Positions 8,191 through 16,102 of a stretch of 19,750 bases of DNA are shown one piece after another. This stretch comes from CAZPEV01 sp964585635 (GTDB lineage: Bacteria; Zixibacteria; MSB-5A5; GN15; JAAZOE01), in contig CAZPEV010000050.1 in assembly GCA_964585635.1 (NCBI GenBank), positions 1 through 19,750 on the forward strand, given 5' to 3'. Within the stretch, counting starts at the first letter, position 1. Each line of letters opens with the position of its first letter. The position numbers and the translations under genes are program-made. Below the pieces are notes generated by a model. That model saw only the letters and a list, made by a program, of their open reading frames with translations, made no database searches and was not told the DNA's origin.

Positions 8191-8948
8191 CCGACACGTC
8201 ACCGCGCGAGATTATACTGACCTTTCATCAGACCTCCGACCGGCCCTTGCCCGGCATAACTAACATCAGACCTTCGCGATTCTGGACCATCATGGAATTG
8301 ATCGAACGCTGGGGTTTGGCCTTCCGGGATGGCGCCGAAACCGGCCATCCCGATCGGAAGGCTATTCGAATAACGTTTGACGACGGCTACGAAAGCAATC
8401 GGCCGATTCTCGAGCGTATTTGTCGAATGGGCAGTCGGCCGTGGGTGTTTGTCCCGACGGATTTCATCGGGCGAATAAATCGTTGGGAGTACTCCTCTCG
8501 TTTCTTTCCCCTTCGTCATTTGAATGGGACTCAAATCCGGCGCCTGGCAGATGCGGGAGTCCGGTTTGGCTCCCACGGCGCTTCACACCATCCGCTTCCA
8601 GGAATGGCCGACGGCAGGGCCAGGGACGAGCTCCTCCGATCCCGCGGCGTACTTGAGCAATTGACCGGACAGGTAGTCGATATGATCAGTTTCCCTTTTG
8701 GCCGATTTGATTTCCGGGTCATAGCCCTGGCGCGTTCATGCGGTTACCGAATCGGCTTCATTGCCGATCAATCTGATATCGGAGTAGCGGACGATTTCCT
8801 GCGGTTTCGCGTGCCGGTTCATAATATCGATGACTTCTATTCATTACGGGCCAAAATCCTGAGGGTCTCGCCTCTGGAAGCATTCAAAAATCGAATCATC
8901 AATCGTTTAGCGGGGGGAACGGCGGTCGTCATGGGTCGGCCCAAATAA
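8175..8948 (+). CDS. Polysaccharide deacetylase (NodB-type) family protein
   Basis: This is a carbohydrate esterase family 4 protein that removes acetyl groups from N-acetylated sugars such as peptidoglycan or surface polysaccharide. The motifs are T-F-D-D-G-Y (about 67-72, with D69 the likely catalytic base and D70 a metal ligand), S-H-G-A-S-H (133-138, with H134 and H138 as metal ligands) and S-F-P-F-G-R (about 172-177). I choose GTG at 8175 because GGAGG lies 7 bases upstream (8163-8167). This gives 257 residues and a 16-base overlap with the peptidase gene. An in-frame GTG at 8187 is an alternative, and one at 8130 is too far inside the peptidase. There is no signal peptide or membrane segment, so it may act in the cytoplasm, for example on a lipid-linked precursor. 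The substrate cannot be told from sequence. Confidence 0.87.
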   Translation: MVGPVTDTSPREIILTFHQTSDRPLPGITNIRPSRFWTIMELIERWGLAFRDGAETGHPDRKAIRITFDDGYESNRPILERICRMGSRPWVFVPTDFIGRINRWEYSSRFFPLRHLNGTQIRRLADAGVRFGSHGASHHPLPGMADGRARDELLRSRGVLEQLTGQVVDMISFPFGRFDFRVIALARSCGYRIGFIADQSDIGVADDFLRFRVPVHNIDDFYSLRAKILRVSPLEAFKNRIINRLAGGTAVVMGRPK

Positions 8949-8970
8949 GGCCGCCGCCTTTGGAAAAAGC

Positions 8971-8999
8971 TTGATAATGGTCGATCTGAGACCTATCTT
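8971..8999 (+). promoter_or_regulatory. Candidate sigma-70 type promoter for asnS-leuS
   Basis: TTGATA at 8971-8976 (five of six consensus bases) and TATCTT at 8994-8999 (four of six) are separated by exactly 17 bases. The expected transcript start near 9006 leaves a leader of about 29 bases with GAGGAG at 9022-9027 before the asnS ATG. This is the first gap over 20 bases in the + strand run (86 bases), so a new transcription unit here is plausible. No terminator is evident for the upstream genes, so readthrough is also possible. Confidence 0.45.
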
Positions 9000-9034
9000 T
9001 TTCGGTTTGATAGAGGTGAACGAGGAGTCGACGT

Positions 9035-10330
9035 ATGATTGACACGACCATTTCTATGCTCAAGGATCATGTCGGGCAGGCTGTCCGAATCTCCGGCTGG
9101 CTGTATAATATGCGTTCCAGCGGGAAGATACGGTTTCTTCTGGTTCGCGATGGCACCGGCCTGGTGCAAACGGTCATGGTCAAGGGTCAAGTCCCCGACA
9201 TGACCTTTGACCTTTTTGACCGGTTGACTCAGGAAAGCTCGCTACGGGTCACCGGAACGGTCCGTGAAGAGCCGAGATCACCGGGTGGATTCGAATTGGG
9301 CCTGACCGATATTGAGATCGTGCAGATTGCGGAGCCATATCCGATCACAAAGAAAGACCATGGAGTCGACTTCTTGCACAACAACCGCCACCTCTGGCTG
9401 CGGTCGTCGCGGCAGTACGCCATCATGTCCATTCGTAACGAGGTCATCTGGGCTATTCGGGAGTTCTTTTACAAGCGCGGATTCGTGCTGATCGATTCCC
9501 CCATCCTGACGGCCGCGATCGGGGAGGAAACATCCTCCTTGTTCGAGACTGAGTATTTCAAAATGGGCAAAGCCTATCTGGCGCAAACGGGGCAACTTTA
9601 TCTGGAAGCGGCCTGCATGGCGCTACGAAACGTCTTCTGCTTCGGACCGACCTTCCGGGCCGAGAAATCGCTCACCCGGCGGCATCTGACTGAATTTTGG
9701 ATGGTCGAAGGGGAGATGGCCTATTGCGACGCCGATGGAAGCATGAAGATTCAGGAGGATATGGTCGCCTACATCGCCCAGGCGGTCGCCGACAGGTGCC
9801 ACCCGCATCTGGAAAAACTGGAGCGGGACGTGGCCAAATTGGCAGCGGTCCAAACGCCGTTTCCGCGGCTAGACTACGGTGAGGCGATCAAGATATTGCA
9901 GCAGAACGGCTCTGAAATAACGTGGGGATCCGACCTGGGCGCGGAGGACGAAACGATCCTGTCCAACAGGTATGAGCGACCCTTGTTTATCGTCAACTAC
10001 CCGAAGCGCGCCAAGGCCTTCTACATGAAAGAGAATCCGTCCCATCCGGAGACGGTGCTGTGCGCCGACTTATTGGCGTCGGAAGGTTACGGAGAAATCA
10101 TCGGTGGCTCGCAGCGAGAGGATGATTACGACAAGCTCCTGGCTCGTATCAGGGAGGAAGAGCTGCCGGAAGAGGCCTACGCCTGGTATCTCGATCTGCG
10201 CAAGTATGGATCGGTGCCGCACTCCGGCTTCGGCCTCGGGATCGAGCGAACGGTGGCCTGGGTCAGCGGGATTCACCACATTCGCGAGGCGATTCCATTC
10301 CCACGGATGATGACCCGGCTGTATCCCTGA
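9035..10330 (+). CDS. asnS: Asparaginyl-tRNA synthetase
   Basis: AsnRS charges tRNA-Asn directly with asparagine. The 431-residue class IIb enzyme has an N-terminal OB-fold anticodon-binding domain (about 12-105, with R-I-S-G-W-L-Y-N-M-R-S-S-G-K-I-R-F). The catalytic domain follows, with motif 2 around F-R-A-E-K-S-L-T-R-R-H-L-T-E-F-W-M-V-E (about 207-225) and motif 3 G-F-G-L-G-I-E-R (about 397-404). The H-L-T-E-F-W-M-V-E-x-E-M-A signature, the absence of the bacterial AspRS insertion (GAD) domain, and the family-typical length separate it from AspRS. The start is ATG 9035, with GAGGAG 7 bases upstream. It is 12 bases ahead of leuS and forms a two-gene synthetase unit. Its presence suggests the cell need not rely on the indirect amidation route for tRNA-Asn. 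Confidence 0.96.
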   Translation: MIDTTISMLKDHVGQAVRISGWLYNMRSSGKIRFLLVRDGTGLVQTVMVKGQVPDMTFDLFDRLTQESSLRVTGTVREEPRSPGGFELGLTDIEIVQIAEPYPITKKDHGVDFLHNNRHLWLRSSRQYAIMSIRNEVIWAIREFFYKRGFVLIDSPILTAAIGEETSSLFETEYFKMGKAYLAQTGQLYLEAACMALRNVFCFGPTFRAEKSLTRRHLTEFWMVEGEMAYCDADGSMKIQEDMVAYIAQAVADRCHPHLEKLERDVAKLAAVQTPFPRLDYGEAIKILQQNGSEITWGSDLGAEDETILSNRYERPLFIVNYPKRAKAFYMKENPSHPETVLCADLLASEGYGEIIGGSQREDDYDKLLARIREEELPEEAYAWYLDLRKYGSVPHSGFGLGIERTVAWVSGIHHIREAIPFPRMMTRLYP

Positions 10331-10342
10331 TCGGAGGACAAT

Positions 10343-12823
10343 ATGCCAGACCATGGCCCTGACGATAGATTCGCCTATGATTATAGGAGAATCGAAGAGA
10401 AGTGGCGGCACAGGTGGGAGGAGACCAGCCTTTTTGTCGCACCGAACAACCCGCGCCGGAAATTCTATCTGCTGGTGATGTTCGCCTATCCGTCGGGNNN
10501 NNNNNNNAATTATACGCTGGGGGACGCCGTTGCCCGGTACAAGATGATGAATGGATATGACGTCTTGCACCCCTTTGGATGGGACGCCTTCGGCCTGCCG
10601 GCCGAAAACGCCGCCATTCGTCATGGCCAACATCCCCGGGACTGGACGCTCAAAAACATCGAGGTCTCCCGAACCACACTCAAGAAAGTCGGCATTTCCT
10701 TCGACTGGACTCGGGAGATCGCCTCGTGTTATCCGAAATATTACCGTTGGTCGCAGTGGATTTTCCTGCAGATGTTTGACCGCGGGCTGGCGTATCGCCA
10801 GAAAGCCAAAGTAAACTGGTGCCCATCGTGCCACACCGTCCTGGCCAACGAGCAAGTGATCAACGGCTTGTGCGAGCGTGATGACACACCGGTGGAGACG
10901 CGCGAACTCGAACAATGGTTCCTGAAAGTCACCGCCTTTGCCGACCGCTTGATCGATTCTTTGGCGGATCTGCCCGGCTGGCCCGATTCGATCAAGGCGA
11001 TCCAGCGGGAATGGATCGGTCGAAGCGAGGGGTGCCTGATCGACTTTGTAATAGAAGAGAGCGGTGAGAAACTGTCTATCTTCACGACCCGACCGGACAC
11101 CGTCTATGGCGTCACCTTCATGGCCCTTGCGCCCGATGCGGAAATCACGAAGCGGCTGAGGATTCCGCCCGAGTACCGACGCCGGGTGGACGAGTACGTC
11201 GAGAAATCGCGCCGGAAGTCCGAAGTCGAACGGGCCGCGGCCGAAGAAAAGGACGGCGTGTTCACCGGTTGTTATGCCATTAATCCGTTCAGCGGCGAGC
11301 GGGTGCAACTCTGGGTGGCCGATTATGTCCTGGCCGGATATGGCACCGGCGCCGTCATGGCGGTGCCGGCCCATGACCAGCGCGATTTCGAGTTTGCCGG
11401 AAAATATCATATCCCTATCAAGGTGGTTATCAAGACCGCCGATGGGATTGAGTTGAAACCAAGCGGAATGACCGAGGCCTATGTCGATCTAGGGGAGATG
11501 GTCAATTCCGGACCGTTTGACGGTATCCCCGGTGACCGGGCGATCTCCGAGGTGATTCGATACGCGTTTGAAAAAGGAATCGGACGGCCTCAGGTCAACT
11601 ATCGCCTGCGCGATTGGCTGATTTCCCGCCAACGGTACTGGGGAACGCCGATTCCGATTATCCATTGCCCCTCGTGCGGGACTGTCCGTGTTCCCGATTC
11701 CGAATTGCCGGTGGAACTACCGGCCACCGACAATTATCTGCCCAAGGGTCGGTCACCGCTGGCGGATGTCCCGGAATTCATGAATGTAAACTGCCCCAGG
11801 TGCGGGGGAGAGGCCCAGCGGGACGCTGATACTATGGATACCTTTATATGCTCATCATGGTATTTCTTGCGGTATCTCGATCCCAACAATGATCAGGAAC
11901 CGTTCGGCCGGGCGTCAGCCAAAACCTGGCTTCCGGTCGACCTATACATCGGCGGCGCTGAGCATGCTGTCGGCCACCTGATCTACTTCCGTTTCTTCAC
12001 GAAGTTTCTGAAGGATATCGGGGTTCTCGATATCGAGGAACCGGCCCTGAGACTATATAATCATGGCATGGTCAATGACGATTCCGGCGCCAAAATGTCA
12101 AAAACGAAGGGAAACGTAGTCAGCCCAATCGGCCTGATTGAGAATCATGGCGGTGATATTGCCCGCATGACCATGTTTTTCAAGGGTCCGCCAAACGTTC
12201 CGGTCGACTGGGCGGCCGATCAGGTGGCCGGCCTGGGGATGGCCCGATTCGTGACCAGCCGCTTCTTCCCGTTGATTACTCACGTTCAGGACGGCAGCAA
12301 GGTCGATTTAAAGTACTACTTCAAGCGCGACGAATTGACGCTGGATGAATTCCGAACCTATGTTCGGCTCAACCAAACGATCAAATCGATCACTCAAGAT
12401 ATCGATGAGATCCAATTTCACACCGTTATCGCGGCCTTGATGAAGTTCATTAACGACTTCAAGCTGGAAAACTTAAATCCAAGGCTGGTCGATTATTGTG
12501 TGGCTAAGCTGATACAGCTGATTTCGCCCATAGCGCCGCATTTGGCCGAAGAAATGTGGGAATTGGCCGGCCAACCATATTCGATTTTCAGGTCGGAATG
12601 GCCGAAATATGACCCTCGGGCGATCGTTGCCGATATGATTTCGATCGCCGTTCAGGTAAATGGCAAACTCCGCGGGCAGATCGAGGTTCCGGCTGATAGC
12701 GACGAGGCCGCAATCATCAAGAAAGCGAAAGCGGTTACGCGGGTTCAGCCATATATTTCGGGCAAAACAATCGCCAAAGAAATCTATGTCAAAGGAAGGT
12801 TGGTCAACCTGGTAGTCAATTAA
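10343..12823 (+). CDS. leuS: Leucyl-tRNA synthetase (interrupted by a 10-N assembly gap)
   Basis: LeuRS charges tRNA-Leu and edits misacylated tRNAs. The product is about 826 residues (a few more if the gap is closed), a normal bacterial length. It begins after GGAGG at 10332-10336. F-A-Y-P-S-G leads into the gap, and N-Y-T-L-G-D-A-V-A-R-Y follows it. The CP1 editing domain contains Y-G-T-G-A-V-M-A-V-P-A-H-D (about 333-345), and the K-M-S-K-T-K-G-N loop is at about 582-590. The anticodon-binding and C-terminal domains are complete, ending with R-G-Q-I-E-V and the V-x-N-L-V-V-N tail. A first zinc site (N-W-C-P-S-C) lacks the usual second pair: only one Cys remains in G-L-C-E-R-D-D. A second site has C-P-S-C and C-P-R-C. 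The missing HIGH motif is an assembly gap, not a mutation. Confidence 0.96.
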   Translation: MPDHGPDDRFAYDYRRIEEKWRHRWEETSLFVAPNNPRRKFYLLVMFAYPSXXXXNYTLGDAVARYKMMNGYDVLHPFGWDAFGLPAENAAIRHGQHPRDWTLKNIEVSRTTLKKVGISFDWTREIASCYPKYYRWSQWIFLQMFDRGLAYRQKAKVNWCPSCHTVLANEQVINGLCERDDTPVETRELEQWFLKVTAFADRLIDSLADLPGWPDSIKAIQREWIGRSEGCLIDFVIEESGEKLSIFTTRPDTVYGVTFMALAPDAEITKRLRIPPEYRRRVDEYVEKSRRKSEVERAAAEEKDGVFTGCYAINPFSGERVQLWVADYVLAGYGTGAVMAVPAHDQRDFEFAGKYHIPIKVVIKTADGIELKPSGMTEAYVDLGEMVNSGPFDGIPGDRAISEVIRYAFEKGIGRPQVNYRLRDWLISRQRYWGTPIPIIHCPSCGTVRVPDSELPVELPATDNYLPKGRSPLADVPEFMNVNCPRCGGEAQRDADTMDTFICSSWYFLRYLDPNNDQEPFGRASAKTWLPVDLYIGGAEHAVGHLIYFRFFTKFLKDIGVLDIEEPALRLYNHGMVNDDSGAKMSKTKGNVVSPIGLIENHGGDIARMTMFFKGPPNVPVDWAADQVAGLGMARFVTSRFFPLITHVQDGSKVDLKYYFKRDELTLDEFRTYVRLNQTIKSITQDIDEIQFHTVIAALMKFINDFKLENLNPRLVDYCVAKLIQLISPIAPHLAEEMWELAGQPYSIFRSEWPKYDPRAIVADMISIAVQVNGKLRGQIEVPADSDEAAIIKKAKAVTRVQPYISGKTIAKEIYVKGRLVNLVVN
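10498..10507. other. Assembly gap (ten N) over the LeuRS HIGH motif
   Basis: Ten N replace unknown bases. The family sequence between S-G and N-Y-T holds about eight residues, including H-M-G-H, so the true gap should be close to 25 bases, not 10. The difference, 15 bases, is a multiple of three, so the reading frame is kept by chance and the drawn protein is about five residues short. Confidence 0.95.
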
Positions 12824-12860
12824 CTGCCGAAGACCAGCCACTCCGATCCAATCGGCGAAA

Positions 12861-12888
12861 CCCGAACTCGAAAGAGATTGGGCTTTTT
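12861..12888 (+). terminator. Intrinsic terminator after leuS
   Basis: CCCGAACTC (12861-12869) pairs with GAGATTGGG (12874-12882) as a nine-position stem with one A-A mismatch and one G-U pair, closed by a GAAA tetraloop. Five T follow at 12884-12888. It lies 37 bases after the leuS stop and faces the right way. A smaller perfect hairpin, CCGAT-CCA-ATCGG, sits just upstream at 12843-12855 without a T run. Confidence 0.82.
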
Positions 12889-13444
12889 GCGTCAGGCATT
12901 GTCGTTCTTTGAGCCAGGGAGTGGTCGGGCCATTGAATTAGTTAACATAATATATCTTATGAGACATTGCACCCAGTCTGCCATTAACCTTTTGGGCACG
13001 TGCACCATTAATCGATTGTCCCCCCTACTCCAGAAAACTAGATATAGACACCTGATGGATGGGCGCCTGCTTGCTGGCCGAGATTCATTTGGCTGCTCGT
13101 TATTACACGATCATATATACAATCGACGTTTTGTTCCACGGTATTGAAGGCATCGACGGTAATTCGCCGGCCCGGTCGAGACCATACTGGGACGGTCTGC
13201 GCGGCGTTGAAAGAATTGGGATAAGGGGCCGGCCGAGGCCGAGGCTGCTTGCCAACGGTGTATCCTCTCCCCCGATTTCGGCGTCGGCTGCGGCGACTAC
13301 GCCGTAGGGCGAAGTGGTATCAGCCTTGGCGGCCTACGAATATGGCCCGTCCGGTCCGAAGGGATGTACCCAAGGCAACATTATGTCAACAGGAAAATAG
13401 ATGATCAGGACGAGATTCTCATGAGCCCAGAGATCAGAGCATGA
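12889..13444. other. Convergent intergenic region with no supported gene
   Basis: This stretch of about 555 bases lies between the leuS terminator and the 3' end of the - strand unit. The first part (about 12920-13140) is AT-rich with several AT-only words. The second (about 13160-13360) is GC-rich with a GGCCGA tandem pair (13229-13242) and a stable hairpin CGGCGT/ACGCCG (13279-13284 with 13299-13304) that has no T run on either strand. Reading frames of 60-90 codons exist but show no family resemblance, no binding site and overlap the terminator or each other. No tRNA, rRNA or repeat array is visible. It could be degraded former coding sequence. Confidence 0.6.
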
Positions 13445-13882
13445 TCAGAAATTCTGCCCGGAACGAAACCGTACCTCGTCATCTGCCGGCTTCTTGGTCG
13501 CTTCCAACCGTTTCAGACGATCTTCGAGCATTTTGACCGTGTCAACCAGATCGTTGTCGGCCCCGCCCGTCTGTAGGATATCGGAAAGGCCCAGAAGCGT
13601 CTGCTGGATCTGATCCAGACGACGGCTGATCGCGGTCATCGTGACAGACACTTCCTCAATTCGCATATCGATACTACCGACAGCCCGACCCAATTCCTCC
13701 AGCCCTTCATTCAATTCTCTATATGATTGCTGTAAGGCGTTAAGGGCATTGATGTTTGTGTTTTGATGAACCTCAAGTTCCTGCAACCGATGATTGATTT
13801 GAGGCATGCTTTCGTTCAGAATGGTCCCGACGGCATCGATGCCGTCGACCAGCTCGTCAACCGGCGACTTGCCGCTTCCCAT
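13445..13882 (-). CDS. Small coiled-coil protein of unknown family
   Basis: This is a 145-residue protein I do not recognise. After a short glycine/serine/lysine start (M-G-S-G-K-S-P), residues about 8-110 are almost entirely helical and heptad-like, rich in Leu, Ile, Glu, Gln and Asn: E-L-V-D-G-I-D-A-V-G-T-I-L, then I-N-H-R-L-Q-E-L-E, L-N-E-G-L-E-E-L-G-R-A-V and I-S-R-R-L-D-Q-I-Q-Q-T-L-L. A second short coil (V-K-M-L-E-D-R-L-K-R-L-E, about 119-130) precedes a charged tail. There are no cysteines, signal peptide or membrane segment. The ATG at 13882 is favoured by GGGAGGAG 6 bases upstream. A TTG at 13912 is an in-frame alternative. It overlaps the carboxypeptidase gene by 26 bases and is last in the exporter unit. 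The pattern suggests an oligomeric scaffold or tether protein, but this is inference only. Confidence 0.75.
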   Translation of the reverse strand: MGSGKSPVDELVDGIDAVGTILNESMPQINHRLQELEVHQNTNINALNALQQSYRELNEGLEELGRAVGSIDMRIEEVSVTMTAISRRLDQIQQTLLGLSDILQTGGADNDLVDTVKMLEDRLKRLEATKKPADDEVRFRSGQNF

Positions 13883-14798
13883 TTTGACTCCTCCCGGCTT
13901 GCTTGAAGCCAAATTCGGCCAGCCTCCTGGCCACCGTAAATCGACTGCCGTTGCTCGGCGATCCCAAGACGACCACCGTCAGTTCTCTCCCCGCCGCATC
14001 GCGCAAAATGGTCGCCAGGCAATAGGCCGATTCCAGGATGTATCCGGTCTTGCCGGTCAGGACCTCCCATTTCGATTTGATCAGGCGATTGGTATTGGTG
14101 AAGGTCTTGGCGCGTTTTTTATTCTGAAGCCGGCAAGTATACTTGTATTTCGAGGTTGCCTGTCGTATCAGGGGATATTTCATCGCCTCGTTGACCAAGA
14201 TAGCTATATCCGCGGCCGTAGAGACATTGCGTTCGTCCAGCCCCGTCACCTCATACATCTTCGTGTTGGTCATTCCGAGCGATATCGCTTTGTCATTCAT
14301 ACCCCGGATAAATTGCAGTAGAGGCAATCCGGACGCCCTCGCCAGCGCCCGGGCGGCGCGATTGTCGGAGGCGATGAGGGCGACGTGCAACAGATCAATG
14401 GCGCGGTAGGCTTCACGTTGATAGATGTGCGATCGGGACGATTCATAGCAGTCATCCGGTGTTATTTGGATTATCCTGTTGGGATCGGCCTTGGAGTCCA
14501 GATAAACCATGGCTGTCAGCAGCTTGGTCAGCGATGCCACCGAGCGAACGTCGTCCGGCTGTTTGGCATAGACCCAGGCCCCCTTGTCATTGTCGATGAC
14601 CGCGACCGAGCGGGCGTTGATCTTAAGACCGTTGGTCTGGCAACCATCGCGCCGATATTTGACGGTCTTTGACACCGCGGCGGCCGGCTTGGCCGGTTGC
14701 GGCGACATGCTGGCGCCGATGTTATAGATGAAAAAAGCCACGAGAAAGAAAGACAGGGCCAAGCTACCGCTGATGATAAATCGTCGAATGCGCATCAT
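13857..14798 (-). CDS. D-alanyl-D-alanine carboxypeptidase (S11 family penicillin-binding protein)
   Basis: This low-molecular-weight PBP trims the terminal D-Ala from peptidoglycan stem peptides in the periplasm. All three active-site motifs are present: S-L-T-K (89-92, with S89 the acylated serine), S-D-N (144-146) and K-T-G (250-252). One N-terminal hydrophobic segment (about 7-27) is a signal anchor or uncleaved signal peptide. At 313 residues it is shorter than DacA/DacC types and lacks their C-terminal beta domain with amphipathic membrane anchor, so the N-terminal segment probably holds it to the inner membrane. The ATG at 14798 overlaps the permease stop (ATGA), and AAGG lies about 7-10 bases upstream. 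A second ATG follows directly at 14795. Co-transcription with an ABC exporter is noteworthy, though the functional link is unproven. Confidence 0.92.
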   Translation of the reverse strand: MMRIRRFIISGSLALSFFLVAFFIYNIGASMSPQPAKPAAAVSKTVKYRRDGCQTNGLKINARSVAVIDNDKGAWVYAKQPDDVRSVASLTKLLTAMVYLDSKADPNRIIQITPDDCYESSRSHIYQREAYRAIDLLHVALIASDNRAARALARASGLPLLQFIRGMNDKAISLGMTNTKMYEVTGLDERNVSTAADIAILVNEAMKYPLIRQATSKYKYTCRLQNKKRAKTFTNTNRLIKSKWEVLTGKTGYILESAYCLATILRDAAGRELTVVVLGSPSNGSRFTVARRLAEFGFKQAGRSQNGKRQVAG

Positions 14799-16102
14799 TT
14801 ATACCTTACCCATTTCATGATTTCCGGGAAGGTGGCCCGTTTGCCGGACATCAGAATGCCCATTCGGAAAACGCGACCGGTCACCCATACGACCACCACC
14901 GTAAACAGGGCCGACAGGATTAACCCCAAGGCGGCTTCCAGGACAATGGTATTTCCCAAGCTGAATGATTCCGGCGCCATAATGTTCAACCGTAGCACCA
15001 TCATGGTCGGCGTGAACAACGGTATCAGCGACAACACCGTTGTGATGGTCGATTCCGGCTCTTGGACGATATAGGTCATGATAAAGATCGGCAGCATGAT
15101 CGACATCGTTACCGGAAACATGAAGTTCTGGGTCTCTTTATCGGTGCTGCAGATGGCGCCGATAAAAGCGAACACGGCCGAGTACATGAGATAGGCGATT
15201 ATCAGGAACAGCACAAAGAAGACGATCAGCACCGGATTAAAAATGACGTCTCCGATCGATTCGGGGATACTGAGGGTCTGCCGGTTGGCAAACAACAACA
15301 ATCCGATGGCCACCCAGATGCCGATTTGGGTCAGATTGGCGGCCCCCAGGCCGGCGACCTTCCCCATCATCAATTGGAAAGGCGAGACGGATGACACCAG
15401 AACCTCCATCACCCGTGAATTCTTTTCCTCGATGATCGACCGCATGAGTATGCCGCCGAAACCGATGACCGACATGGCCAGAATCAGGACGAAGATCAAT
15501 CCGCCCAAATAGGTGGTGGCGAAATCACGCTTCTTGCCTCCGGGCGAAGCCTCCATCAATTCGATGCGGCGAGTCATGACCAAGACCGAATCGATCTTGA
15601 GATTGATGCTGGACCGCTCCAGGCGTAGCGCGGCCAGAATATCGGACAGCCGCCGGTCAAATCGGGCCGAGGTCTTGAAACTCAGCGACTTGGACACCAT
15701 CAGGGCCGAGTCGGTCTCATCGACCCGGGGGAACAGCGCGATGTAATACTTCAGCCGATTATCGGTGAGCATGCTGTCCAGGATGCACCGGACGGAATCC
15801 ATTGCCCCCGAATTCGTGCCCGGGATGGCGTGAATCGCGACCAGTTGATAGGCCTCTTGGGTGGAATCATTGTCCAGCCGATAGCGCCGCAGCGATTGCG
15901 CGAAAGCGTCGCCGAGGCCACGTCCATCGGCATCGATTATGGCGTATTTTTCCGGGCTCCGGATACCTTTGTCGGTCAGCATGGAGGGCAGCACGGTTAT
16001 CAAGATCATAAAGACGGGGGTCAAAAAGATGCCCACGATGAAAGACTTCTTTTTGACTACCTGAGCGTATTCAGACTTGAAGATGATCCAGAACTTATGC
16101 AT
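14795..16102 (-). CDS. ABC-2 type transporter permease (NatB/YhaP-like)
   Basis: This is the membrane subunit of an ABC exporter. At 435 residues it has the layout of the NatB/YhaP group: one N-terminal membrane helix (about 21-41), a large extracytoplasmic domain (about 42-190) and six more hydrophobic segments in the C-terminal half, including G-G-L-I-F-V-L-I-L-A-M-S-V-I-G-F, and V-L-I-V-F-F-V-L-F-L-I-I-A-Y-L-M-Y. R-S-I-I-E-E-K-N-S-R-V-M-E-V-L follows the second helix and is the coupling element characteristic of ABC-2 permeases. I choose ATG 16102 because GGGGGAGAGG precedes it closely and the family starts there. An upstream in-frame start at 16192 lies wholly inside the ATPase gene. It overlaps the ATPase gene by 8 bases. 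NatAB members export sodium, but the substrate here is not known. Confidence 0.9.
   Translation of the reverse strand: MHKFWIIFKSEYAQVVKKKSFIVGIFLTPVFMILITVLPSMLTDKGIRSPEKYAIIDADGRGLGDAFAQSLRRYRLDNDSTQEAYQLVAIHAIPGTNSGAMDSVRCILDSMLTDNRLKYYIALFPRVDETDSALMVSKSLSFKTSARFDRRLSDILAALRLERSSINLKIDSVLVMTRRIELMEASPGGKKRDFATTYLGGLIFVLILAMSVIGFGGILMRSIIEEKNSRVMEVLVSSVSPFQLMMGKVAGLGAANLTQIGIWVAIGLLLFANRQTLSIPESIGDVIFNPVLIVFFVLFLIIAYLMYSAVFAFIGAICSTDKETQNFMFPVTMSIMLPIFIMTYIVQEPESTITTVLSLIPLFTPTMMVLRLNIMAPESFSLGNTIVLEAALGLILSALFTVVVVWVTGRVFRMGILMSGKRATFPEIMKWVRYK

Noticed and set aside
8937..8953. CGGCC/GGCCG hairpin at the end of the deacetylase gene as terminator
   Set aside because: Only five pairs and no T run after it.
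10070..11410. 446-codon antisense frame opposite asnS and leuS
   Set aside because: It runs through the N gap and across two secure synthetase genes; no recognisable protein.
13279..13304. GC-rich hairpin as terminator of the - strand unit
   Set aside because: No T run follows on either strand and it lies about 140 bases beyond the gene end.
12878..13307. Two overlapping + strand frames of 89 and 82 codons
   Set aside because: The first begins inside the leuS terminator; neither has a binding site, family pattern or consistent codon use.
13312..13401. Thirty codons ending G-C-T-Q-G-N-I-M-S, reminiscent of secreted metalloprotease tails
   Set aside because: Too short, follows a stop in the same frame, and no zinc motif is nearby; likely chance.
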